Shown: positions 24,148 through 32,315 of the stretch, piece after piece
How positions within the stretch are numbered: the stretch's first letter is position 1
Layout: the number at the start of each line of letters is the position of its first letter
Source of the DNA: Pseudomonadota bacterium
GTDB taxonomy: Bacteria > Pseudomonadota > Gammaproteobacteria > Xanthomonadales > Rhodanobacteraceae
Direction: 5' to 3'
Assembly (NCBI GenBank): GCA_018241365.1
Contig: JAFEDX010000205.1
Location: forward strand, 1-32,315
DNA length: 32,315 nucleotides
Program-made: the position numbers and the translations under genes
Notes under the pieces: generated by a model
The model's input: only the letters and a program-made list of their open reading frames with translations
Told to the model about the DNA's origin: nothing
The model's database searches: none

Positions 24148-24741
24148 ATGGGTACTTCCCCTGCCGGTATCACGATCCTGCTGAAAGCCTGGAGCGGAGG
24201 CGATGAGACTGCCTTCACCCGGCTGGTGGAACGGGTGTACCCCGAACTGCGCATCATGGCGCGTCGATACATGAAAGATGAACGGCAGGCCCATAGCCTC
24301 CAGGCCACGGCTTTGGTGCATGAAGCCTACCTGCGCCTCGTGGACGTGACCCAGGTGGACTGGCGCGATCGCGCGCAGTTTTTCGCGATGGCGGCGCAGA
24401 TGATGCGGCGCGTTCTGGTGGACACCGCGCGTGCTCGCGACGCGCACAAGCGGGGCGGCGGCCTTATCAAGGTGACCCTTGACGAATCGGCCATCCCGCC
24501 CGATGCGTCGGAACGGTCGATACTGGATGTGGACGAGGCGCTGACGACGTTCTCGCGGATTGCCCCCCGCCAGGCGAAGGTTGTCGAGCTACGCTGTTTC
24601 GGTGGCTTGACCGAGGAAGAAATCGTCACGACGCTTGGAATTTCACTTCGCACCGTCAGGCGCGACTGGGATTTCGCCAAGGCCTGGTTGCTGCGGGAAC
24701 TCGATCGTCGATGGGAGGGTACGCCGACCCACCTCGCATGA
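24148..24741 (+). CDS. ECF sigma factor of the kinase-linked ECF43 / TIGR02999 type
   Basis: 197 aa. Region 2 (about 10-90) and region 4 (about 140-190, with [20 protein letters not shown] as the helix-turn-helix) are both present. In region 2.2 the usual acidic DAED that contacts core RNA polymerase is replaced by QATA (52-55) in [15 protein letters not shown], so the contact has lost its charges and holds Thr54. In the Vibrio EcfP/PknT pair a Thr at this place is phosphorylated to activate the factor, and Xanthomonas EcfK/PknS is similar. The ATG at 24148 fits; the stop overlaps the kinase start (ATGA, 24738-24741). No anti-sigma gene is present. Regulation by phosphorylation is inferred. 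Confidence 0.9.
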   Translation: MGTSPAGITILLKAWSGGDETAFTRLVERVYPELRIMARRYMKDERQAHSLQATALVHEAYLRLVDVTQVDWRDRAQFFAMAAQMMRRVLVDTARARDAHKRGGGLIKVTLDESAIPPDASERSILDVDEALTTFSRIAPRQAKVVELRCFGGLTEEEIVTTLGISLRTVRRDWDFAKAWLLRELDRRWEGTPTHLA

Positions 24742-27659
24742 CCCCCGAATGTTTACGGCAGATCGAAGAGCTCTACCACGCGGCTCGCGAAGGAACCGCC
24801 GAGGAGCGCGTGGTGCTGTTGGAACGGGCGGATCCGGAGCTCCGCCGCGAGGTGGAGTCGCTGCTTGCGCAGCCTGCCGGAAGCGTATTGCTGGAACGGC
24901 TGGCCCGGAACGCCACGTGGTTGCTGGCCGATTCCGCGAGCCCCGCGCTGGCCGAAGGCGCCTGCCTCGGGCCCTACCGTATCGAGTGCAAGCTCGGCGA
25001 AGGAGGAATGGGCGAGGTTTACCGGGCGATCGACACGCGCCTGGATCGGGCCGTCGCGATCAAGCTCGTCAGCGAACTGTTCGATGCGCGCTTCCAGCGC
25101 GAGGCCCACGCCATTTCCTCGCTCAATCACCCCAACATCTGCGCGCTCTACGACGTCGGCCAGGATTTCATGGTGATGGAGCTGGTGGATGGTGAAACGC
25201 TCGCTGCGCGAATCCAGCAGGGTGCACTGCCGGTCAAGACGGCCCTCGCGTATGCCTCGCAAATCCTCGCTGCGCTCAACGAAGCGCACGCCAATGGCGT
25301 GGTCCACCGCGACCTGAAGCCCGGCAACATCATGCTCGCGAAATCCGGAGTGAAGGTTCTTGATTTCGGTCTGGCGAAATCGACAACGGACGACGCCCTT
25401 ACCACCAGCCAGATGGTGATGGGCACGCCGGCCTACATGGCACCGGAGCAAAAGGCGGGCAAGCCGGCCGATGCCCGCTCGGACATTTATTCCTTTGGCT
25501 GTGTGCTGTATGAAATGCTGACCGGCGTCCAATGCGGGCCAGGTCGAAGGCGCCTCCCGTCGCGGAGACTGGAAAGAGTGCTCAGCCGGTGTCTGGAAGA
25601 AGATCCGGCGCGTCGCTGGCCATCCGCCGCCGTGCTGCAGCCGGAACTCGATGCAGCGACGGCTGCAGTTGGCCACGCTCAACGCAACGCTGCAACCATT
25701 GCCCTCGCGGCCGTGTTGGTCGTTGCGCTCGGCGTCGGCGGATGGCTGCTTGTCAGGCACAAAATCCCGGTGCTGACCGACAAGGACACGATCGTCCTCG
25801 CGAACTTCACCAACACGACCGGCGATCCGGTCTTCGACGACACGCTGCGGCAGGGTCTTTCCGTGCAACTGGAACAATCGCCGTTCCTCAGCATCATCCC
25901 GGACGTGCAAATCCGACAGACCCTGGAGCTGATGGGCCGCAAGCCCGGTACGCGGCTCACCCCCGACATTGCGCGGGAACTATGCCAGCGAGTCGGCAGC
26001 GCGGCGGACATCGAGGGGTCGATTGCCCAGATCGGCATGCCGTACCTGCTGACGCTGAGGGCTGTCAACTGCGTCAGCGGAGCAACGCTGACCAGCGCGG
26101 AAACACAGGCCAGCGACAAGAATCACGTGCTCGACGCGCTGGGAAGAATGGCTTCGGCGATGCGGGAGAAACTCGGCGAGTCCCTCAGTACCGTACGGAA
26201 ATTCGACACGCCCCTGGAACAAGCCACCACGCCGTCCCTGGAAGCATTGAAGGCCTACAGCGCGGGTCACAGGGTCATGGCCAACTCGAATACGTACACG
26301 GCAGATATTCCGTTCTTCAAACGCGCTATCGAACTCGATCCGAACTTCGCATCCGCCTATGCCTGGTTGGGTGTCGAGTACACGAGCCTGGGCGAATCGA
26401 CCATCGGCGCCGGCTATACCCGCAAGGCCTATGAATTGCGTGGCCGGGCCAGCGAACCGGAGCGGTTTTTCATCTCGGCGGTCTACTACAAGGAGGTCAC
26501 CGGCGACATCCCGCAAGCCGTGCAAACCTGCAAGCTCTGGATACAGGCCTATCCGCGCGTGGAGATGCCGTATACCTACCTTGCGGGGGCGACCTATCCG
26601 ATCATCGGTGAGTACGCAAAAGGCGTCGAGGAAAGCCGGGAGGCGATCCGTCTGCGCCCGGATGATCCGGTCCCCTACGCCTTCGACATGTCGAACGCCA
26701 TGGCCTTGAATCGACTCGATGAGGTGAAGGCTGTGTATGCGCAAGCGGTGCAACGCAAACTGCACAGCGGCTTTTTCCCCTTTGCCCTGTATCAGATGGC
26801 GTTCCTGAAGCAGGACGCAACGGGGATGGCGCGGCAGGTCGCCGCATCCGCGGGGCAAGCTGCGGTCGAAGACCAATTGCTGAACTTGCAAGCGGATACC
26901 GCGGCCTGGTCGGGGCGGCTCGAGACGGCACGTGCGTTCACCCGTCAAGCCATTGAATCCGCGGAACGTGGTCAGGAGACGGAAGTCCCGGTGACCTACC
27001 TCGCCATCTCCGCCTTGCGCGAAGCCTTGTTCGGCAACGCGGGGCAGGCACGGCGGGAAGCGGCGCGGGCCATGAAATATGCTCCGGGCGTCGATGCGCA
27101 GTACGGCATTGCGCTGGCCCTGGCCTACGCCGGGGACGAGCAGCGCGCGCAGTCGCTGGCGGACCAGTTGGGCGAGAAATTTCCCGAATCCACGATCGTG
27201 CGCTTCAATTACCTTCCAACCCTCAGCGCCGAGTTGGCAGTCAGGGAGGGGAAGGCTTCCACAGCCGTTGAAGATCTCGAGATCGCTGCCCCGTATGAAC
27301 TCGGGGAGACAACGTACAGCAACGGCGGTTGGACGTCCTTGTATCCCGTCTATGTACGCGGTGAAGCCTACATGGCCGAACACAAGGGCGCCGAAGCTGC
27401 GGCCGAGTTCCGGAAGATCCTCGACCATCGCGGAATCGTGCTGAACGAACCCATCGGCGCGCTGTCGCATTTGCAGCTTGGCCGGGCGTATGTGCTCGAG
27501 GCAGAGTCGTCTCAGGGCGCGGATGCGGATGCCGCTTACGCGAAGGCTCGCGCCGAGTACCGGGACTTTCTGACCCTGTGGGAAGATGCCGATCCGGATA
27601 TTCCCATCCTGAAACAAGCCAAGGCGGAATACGCAAGCCTGGAGAACGGAAGCGATTGA
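24738..27659 (+). CDS. Membrane Ser/Thr protein kinase with periplasmic TPR region, PknS/PknT-like
   Basis: 973 aa. A helical head (1-65), then a Hanks-type kinase domain: Gly loop LGEGGMGEV (86-94), Lys109, HRDLKPGN with Asp192, DFG (209-211), APE (235-237). The C-lobe after [16 protein letters not shown] is short, going quickly to [25 protein letters not shown] recall this compact form in kinases beside TIGR02999 sigma factors. One membrane helix (about 319-339) puts the rest outside: a TolB-N-like domain (about 350-490, starting [23 protein letters not shown]) and TPR-type repeats to the end. The start overlaps the sigma stop, so the two are coupled. Likely job: sense an envelope signal and phosphorylate the sigma factor. 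Confidence 0.9.
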   Translation: MTPECLRQIEELYHAAREGTAEERVVLLERADPELRREVESLLAQPAGSVLLERLARNATWLLADSASPALAEGACLGPYRIECKLGEGGMGEVYRAIDTRLDRAVAIKLVSELFDARFQREAHAISSLNHPNICALYDVGQDFMVMELVDGETLAARIQQGALPVKTALAYASQILAALNEAHANGVVHRDLKPGNIMLAKSGVKVLDFGLAKSTTDDALTTSQMVMGTPAYMAPEQKAGKPADARSDIYSFGCVLYEMLTGVQCGPGRRRLPSRRLERVLSRCLEEDPARRWPSAAVLQPELDAATAAVGHAQRNAATIALAAVLVVALGVGGWLLVRHKIPVLTDKDTIVLANFTNTTGDPVFDDTLRQGLSVQLEQSPFLSIIPDVQIRQTLELMGRKPGTRLTPDIARELCQRVGSAADIEGSIAQIGMPYLLTLRAVNCVSGATLTSAETQASDKNHVLDALGRMASAMREKLGESLSTVRKFDTPLEQATTPSLEALKAYSAGHRVMANSNTYTADIPFFKRAIELDPNFASAYAWLGVEYTSLGESTIGAGYTRKAYELRGRASEPERFFISAVYYKEVTGDIPQAVQTCKLWIQAYPRVEMPYTYLAGATYPIIGEYAKGVEESREAIRLRPDDPVPYAFDMSNAMALNRLDEVKAVYAQAVQRKLHSGFFPFALYQMAFLKQDATGMARQVAASAGQAAVEDQLLNLQADTAAWSGRLETARAFTRQAIESAERGQETEVPVTYLAISALREALFGNAGQARREAARAMKYAPGVDAQYGIALALAYAGDEQRAQSLADQLGEKFPESTIVRFNYLPTLSAELAVREGKASTAVEDLEIAAPYELGETTYSNGGWTSLYPVYVRGEAYMAEHKGAEAAAEFRKILDHRGIVLNEPIGALSHLQLGRAYVLEAESSQGADADAAYAKARAEYRDFLTLWEDADPDIPILKQAKAEYASLENGSD

Positions 27660-27785
27660 TCATGATCGAGAGCGGTGCGGACGCGCGTCTTCACGCTGCG
27701 ATGCAGTGCTTGCAGGGGACGCTCGGACACGGCCGCAAGGCATCGGGTTGCCGATGCGTCTCGTGCGGCTGCATCTTCGTGGCAG

Positions 27786-28460
27786 TCAACCGATTCGCCG
27801 GAATATGGCCGCCGCGCGTGCGAGTTTTTCGACGGCGTGCCATTCGCCGGCTTCGACGACCGCATTGGGTGCCAGCCATGAGCCACCGACGCAGACGACG
27901 TTGGACAACGCGAGATAGTCACGCGCATTTTCCGGCGTGATGCCGCCAGTCGGGCAGAAGCGTGCGGCGGGTAACGGGCCCGCCCACGAACGCAGCAGCG
28001 CCACGCCGCCAATCGCTTCGGCCGGAAAACATTTCTGGTACGTGTAGCCGTGTTCCAGCAGCAGCATCACTTCGCTCGCCGTGGCGGCGCCCGGCAACAG
28101 TGGCACGGCGCTGTCGTCCGCCGCGTCCAGCAGATCAGGCGTTGCGCCCGGCGACACCGCGAAACGCGCGCCCGCGCGTTCGGCATCGTCCAGATCGCGC
28201 GGGGACAGCACGGTGCCGGCGCCAACTCGTGCACCCTCGACTTCTGTGGCGATCGCGCGGATTGCATCCAGAGCGACCGGGGTGCGCAAGGTGACTTCGA
28301 TGGCGGGCGTACCGCCCGCGACCAGCGCGCGCGCCAGCGGCACGGCGTGGGCCAGGTCGTGGATCACCACGACCGGCACCACCGGTGCCAGCCGCAGGAT
28401 GGATTCAAGGTTGGCTTGGCGGGTGTCGGTGGGCATCGTGGGCGTCCGTGTATCGTTCAT
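27786..28460 (-). CDS. eda: KDPG aldolase (2-keto-3-deoxy-6-phosphogluconate aldolase)
   Basis: 224 aa, last step of the Entner-Doudoroff route: splits KDPG into pyruvate and glyceraldehyde 3-phosphate. The Schiff-base Lys143 is in YQKCFPAE, the catalytic Glu55 in IEVTLRT, and the phosphate site in [11 protein letters not shown]. The ATG at 28460 gives a normal length; a Met 8 codons later and an ORF 22 codons longer are less likely, and the extra 22 codons would lie in the REP-like element. It follows edd, from which it is separated by that element. Confidence 0.93.
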   Translation of the reverse strand: MNDTRTPTMPTDTRQANLESILRLAPVVPVVVIHDLAHAVPLARALVAGGTPAIEVTLRTPVALDAIRAIATEVEGARVGAGTVLSPRDLDDAERAGARFAVSPGATPDLLDAADDSAVPLLPGAATASEVMLLLEHGYTYQKCFPAEAIGGVALLRSWAGPLPAARFCPTGGITPENARDYLALSNVVCVGGSWLAPNAVVEAGEWHAVEKLARAAAIFRRIG

Positions 28461-28466
28461 GCTTTC

Positions 28467-28566
28467 TGTAGGAGGGCCGGAAGGTCCGACGGGTATTGCC
28501 TGGGTATTGCCGGGAGTGCCGTCCATGGCCGAGAGCTCCGTGGTCGCGGCTTCCGCCGCTCCTACG
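28467..28566. repeat. Paired REP-like half-elements between edd and eda
   Basis: GTAGGAG (28468-28474) and CTCCTAC (28559-28565) end two facing half-elements. The left half contains GGGCC-ggaa-GGTCC (one G-T pair), the right half, read inward from the other strand, GCGGC-ggaa-GCCGC. These are the two half-types of 17234-17284 in the opposite order, here about 50 bp apart. On the minus strand the right terminus supplies the TAG stop codon of edd (28562-28564). Confidence 0.8.
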
Positions 28567-30400
28567 AGAGAGCATTGACGGCGGCGTTGAAGATACCGGC
28601 GCCCGCATCGGCACCGGCCGCCGCGTTGCGGAACAGCGCGAACAGCTCGCGCCCGCAGCCCGCGTGTTGCGCGGAAAGATCATGGGTTGCCGGTGTGCGC
28701 GCCGTCCACTCGGCCTCGTCCACCAGTACCTGCAGGCTGCCGGTGGAAGCGTCGAGCCGCACGCGGTCGCCGTCGCGCAGCTTCGCGAGCGGCCCGCCCG
28801 CCGCGGCTTCGGGCGTGACGTGGATGGCCGCGGGCACCTTGCCGGAAGCGCCGGACATGCGCCCGTCGGTGACCAGCGCGACGTGGTGGCCGCGATCCTG
28901 CAGCACCGAGAGCGCGGGCGTCAGCTTGTGCAGTTCCGGCATGCCGATCGCGCGCGGTCCCTGGAAACGCACCACCACCACGCAGTCATGGTCGAGTTCG
29001 CCTCGTTCGAAGGCCGCGACCACGTCGGCCTGCTCGGTGAAGACCACGGCGGGCGCTTCCACGTTCATGTGTTCGGGTGCCACGGCCGAAACCTTGATCA
29101 CCGCACGGCCGAGGTTGCCGGAAAGTATCCGCAGGCCGCCGTCAGGGCTGAAGGGTTCCGTGGCCGGACGCAGGATGTGCGGATTGCCGCTTTGCGTGAC
29201 CGGCGTCCAGGTGAGCGTGCCGTGTTCGTCCAGCGAAGGCGTGTTGCGGTAGGCGTCCATGTTGTCGCCCCACACCGTGTGCGCGTCGCGGTGCAGCAGG
29301 CCGGCATCGAGCAGGCTGCCGATGAGGAAGGGCATGCCGCCGGCCTTGTGGAAGTGGTTCACGTCGGCGTAGCCGTTCGGGTACACGCGCGCCAGCAGCG
29401 GCACCACGCGCGAGATCGCGTCGAAATCTTCCAGCGTGATGCGGATGCCCGCGACGCCTGCCGCGGCGACGAGGTGCAACAGGTGATTGGTCGAGCCGCC
29501 GGTTGCGTTGAGCCCGATGATGCCGTTGACGAAATTGCGCTCGTCCAGCATCCGTCCGATCGGCGTGTATTCGTCGCCCAGCGCGGTGATGTCGGCGGCG
29601 CGCCGGACGGCGGCCGCGGTCAGCGCGTCGCGCAACGGCGTGCCGGGATTGATGAAGCTCGCGCCCGGCAGGTGCAGGCCCATGATCTCCATCAGCATCT
29701 GGTTGGAGTTGGCGGTGCCATAGAAGGTGCAGGTGCCGGCGGTGTGGTAGGCGCCGGCCTCGGCGTCCATCAGCGCCTCCGTGCCGACTTCGCCGGCGGC
29801 GAAGCGACGGCGGATCGCGGCCTTGTCCTGGTTGGGCAGTCCGCTCGGCATCGGGCCCGCGGGCACGAAAATCGCCGGCAGGTGGCCGAAGCTCAACGCC
29901 GCGGTCAGCAACCCCGGCACGATCTTGTCGCAGATGCCGAGGAACAGCACCGAGTCGAACATGTCGTGCGACAGGGCCACCGCCGCCGACAGCGCGATCA
30001 CCTCGCGCGAGAACAGCGACAACTGCATGCCCGCGCGCCCTTGCGTGATGCCGTCGCACATCGCCGGTACGCCGCCTGCCATCTGCGCAGTGGCGCCGGC
30101 TTCGCGCGCGACGCGTCGGATCAGCGCGGGATAGTTTTCGTACGGCTGGTGCGCCGACAGCATGTCGTTGTAGGCGCTGACGATGCCGAGGTTGGGCGTG
30201 CCGCCGTGGCGCAGCTTGCCCTTGTCGCCCTGCGGACTGGCGGCGAAGCCGTGCGCCTGGTTGCTGCAGCCGGCCTTGCGGCGGCGCGGGCCGTCGATGC
30301 GCGCGGCGTCGATGCGCGCGAGGTAGACGTGGCGTGAGTCGTGGCTGCGTTCGGTGATGCGCCGGGTGACTTCGGCGATGACGGGGTTCAGGGTGCTCAT
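28562..30400 (-). CDS. edd: 6-phosphogluconate dehydratase
   Basis: 612 aa, full length for the IlvD/Edd family. It dehydrates 6-phosphogluconate to KDPG. Iron-sulfur and active-site motifs: Cys115 in [11 protein letters not shown], Cys157 in [11 protein letters not shown] and the later [14 protein letters not shown]; the C-terminal [15 protein letters not shown] is also typical. ATG start 33 bp after the zwf stop, so zwf-edd-eda form one transcription unit. The stop TAG is part of the GTAGGAG repeat terminus. Confidence 0.96.
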   Translation of the reverse strand: MSTLNPVIAEVTRRITERSHDSRHVYLARIDAARIDGPRRRKAGCSNQAHGFAASPQGDKGKLRHGGTPNLGIVSAYNDMLSAHQPYENYPALIRRVAREAGATAQMAGGVPAMCDGITQGRAGMQLSLFSREVIALSAAVALSHDMFDSVLFLGICDKIVPGLLTAALSFGHLPAIFVPAGPMPSGLPNQDKAAIRRRFAAGEVGTEALMDAEAGAYHTAGTCTFYGTANSNQMLMEIMGLHLPGASFINPGTPLRDALTAAAVRRAADITALGDEYTPIGRMLDERNFVNGIIGLNATGGSTNHLLHLVAAAGVAGIRITLEDFDAISRVVPLLARVYPNGYADVNHFHKAGGMPFLIGSLLDAGLLHRDAHTVWGDNMDAYRNTPSLDEHGTLTWTPVTQSGNPHILRPATEPFSPDGGLRILSGNLGRAVIKVSAVAPEHMNVEAPAVVFTEQADVVAAFERGELDHDCVVVVRFQGPRAIGMPELHKLTPALSVLQDRGHHVALVTDGRMSGASGKVPAAIHVTPEAAAGGPLAKLRDGDRVRLDASTGSLQVLVDEAEWTARTPATHDLSAQHAGCGRELFALFRNAAAGADAGAGIFNAAVNALS

Positions 30401-30433
30401 GGGTGCCTCGGTGTGTCGTGTGCTCGGGTTCCT

Positions 30434-31918
<1,485 letters not shown>

Positions 31919-31946
31919 GATCGTCTCGCCACTGGGGTGAGGCGAA

Positions 31947-31974
31947 AGGATACCACTACAACACCAATATTCAA
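31947..31974 (-). promoter_or_regulatory. zwf promoter with embedded TGGTATT-type operator
   Basis: On the minus strand TTGAAT (31969-31974) and TATCCT (31947-31952) are 16 bp apart, ending about 28 bp before the zwf GTG. Within this lies TGGTGTT-N4-TGGTATC (31949-31966), two imperfect TGGTATT repeats with a 4 bp gap. I recall this layout as the NagQ-type (GntR) operator of xanthomonads. A bound protein would block RNA polymerase. Confidence 0.55.
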
Positions 31975-32011
31975 CAGTCTGGCATATAACATGGATTTAT
32001 CAAGAATCTTG

Positions 32012-32040
32012 TTGCTCAAGTGGACTTATATTGGTATTCT
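32012..32040 (+). promoter_or_regulatory. gntR promoter with embedded TGGTATT-type operator
   Basis: TTGCTC (32012-32017) and TATTCT (32035-32040) are 17 bp apart. TGGACTT-N4-TGGTATT (32021-32038) covers the spacer and -10, in the same relation to this promoter as the other operator to the zwf promoter. The ATG begins 6 nt after the -10, so the transcript may be leaderless. Confidence 0.5.
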
Positions 32041-32046
32041 AAAAAT

Positions 32047-32315
32047 ATGGAAACCATCCTGCTGGACGAATACCGGCGCCTGGCCGCAAGCGGCCATGGG
32101 CCGGCCTATCTGCGGTTGCGCCGCGCCATCCGTGGTGCGGTCGAACGCGCCGCGATCGAACCCGGGCAAACGCTGCCCAGCGAGCGCGACCTCGCCCGGC
32201 AATTCGGGTTGTCGCGGGTGACCGTGCGCAAAGCCATCGCGGGGCTGGTCGAGGACGGCGTGCTGACGCAGCGCCACGGCGCCGGCACGTTCGTGGCCGA
32301 GCGCATCGTCAAGCC
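32047..32315 (+). CDS. GntR-family regulator, HutC/NagQ type (5' part)
   Basis: Only the first 89 codons are in the window; the gene continues past the right edge. The visible part begins METILLDEYRRLAA and holds a complete GntR winged-helix domain: GPAYLRLRRAIRGAVERAAIEPGQTLPSERDLARQFGLSRVTVRKAIAGLVEDG followed by the wing QRHGAGTFVA. The PSERDLA and SRVTVRKA motifs are diagnostic. The effector domain is not seen, so the HutC/UTRA class is inferred from the DNA-binding part and the operators. Divergent from zwf, with which it shares a 128 bp, unusually AT-rich control region. Possibly a GlcNAc or other sugar-phosphate sensor. Confidence 0.85.
   Translation, partial: METILLDEYRRLAASGHGPAYLRLRRAIRGAVERAAIEPGQTLPSERDLARQFGLSRVTVRKAIAGLVEDGVLTQRHGAGTFVAERIVK

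Noticed and set aside
27660-27785. Short open frame after the kinase (from 27662)
   Set aside because: Arg-rich, mostly antisense to eda, no good start site. The gap itself shows no clear terminator.
28496-30337. 613-codon plus-strand open frame
   Set aside because: Antisense of edd; no recognisable domain.

Overview
The window is about 32.3 kb of GC-rich bacterial chromosome. Gene content, codon use and gene order suggest a gammaproteobacterium of the Xanthomonadales, probably Rhodanobacteraceae or a close relative. This rests on a xanthomonad-like zwf-edd-eda cluster with a divergent GntR gene, an ECF sigma factor/Ser-Thr kinase pair of the EcfK/PknS type, NdvB-type GH17-GT2 glucan synthase, BamD, RluD, PgeF and SucCD. 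The assignment comes from protein character, not from a database search. Most genes are core metabolism. I see no rRNA, tRNA, CRISPR array, prophage or transposase.

Layout. 1-513: a dispersed, highly structured repeat (copy 1). 651-3329 (-): GH17-GT2 glucan synthase. 3442-4254 (+): N-formylglutamate deformylase. 4225-5509 (-): ArsR regulator, SRPBCC protein and a four-helix membrane protein, with a palindromic operator over the arsR start. 5622-6011 (+): a small membrane protein. 6030-12438 (-): a tightly packed six-gene run (rsgA, a QEGLA-motif metallopeptidase-like protein, an ALDH8A1-type aldehyde dehydrogenase, beta-carbonic anhydrase, a secreted TIKI/EreA-like protein, RidA) that includes two probable late steps of tryptophan/kynurenine breakdown. 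12530-18968 (+): alanine aminotransferase, SGNH hydrolase, lspA, sucC, sucD, nadE. 19103-19654: repeat copy 2, inverted relative to copy 1. 19734-20576 (-): bamD. 20625-23415 (+): rluD, pgeF and a secreted Cys-rich protein. 23538-24026 (-): a small secreted protein, divergent from the ECF sigma/kinase pair at 24148-27659 (+). 27786-31918 (-): zwf-edd-eda, the Entner-Doudoroff route. 32047 to the end (+): the 5' part of a GntR regulator.

Two kinds of non-coding structure stand out. The first is the ~510-550 bp repeat at 1-513 and 19103-19654. It is a chain of hairpins whose two arms differ between the copies by matching, compensatory changes, which argues for selection on a folded RNA or DNA rather than on a protein. 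The second is a family of paired ~25 bp half-elements (GTAGGAG followed by a small stem-loop) at the sucC/sucD, sucD/nadE and edd/eda junctions. At two of these the element itself supplies the TAG stop codon of the gene before it.

The regulatory circuits that can be read are these: a phospho-activated type of ECF sigma factor that lacks the acidic DAED motif, next to its kinase; a GntR regulator with two TGGTATT-type operators, each inside a divergent promoter (zwf and gntR), which would tie sugar sensing to Entner-Doudoroff entry; and an autoregulated ArsR operon whose operator covers its own promoter and GTG start.
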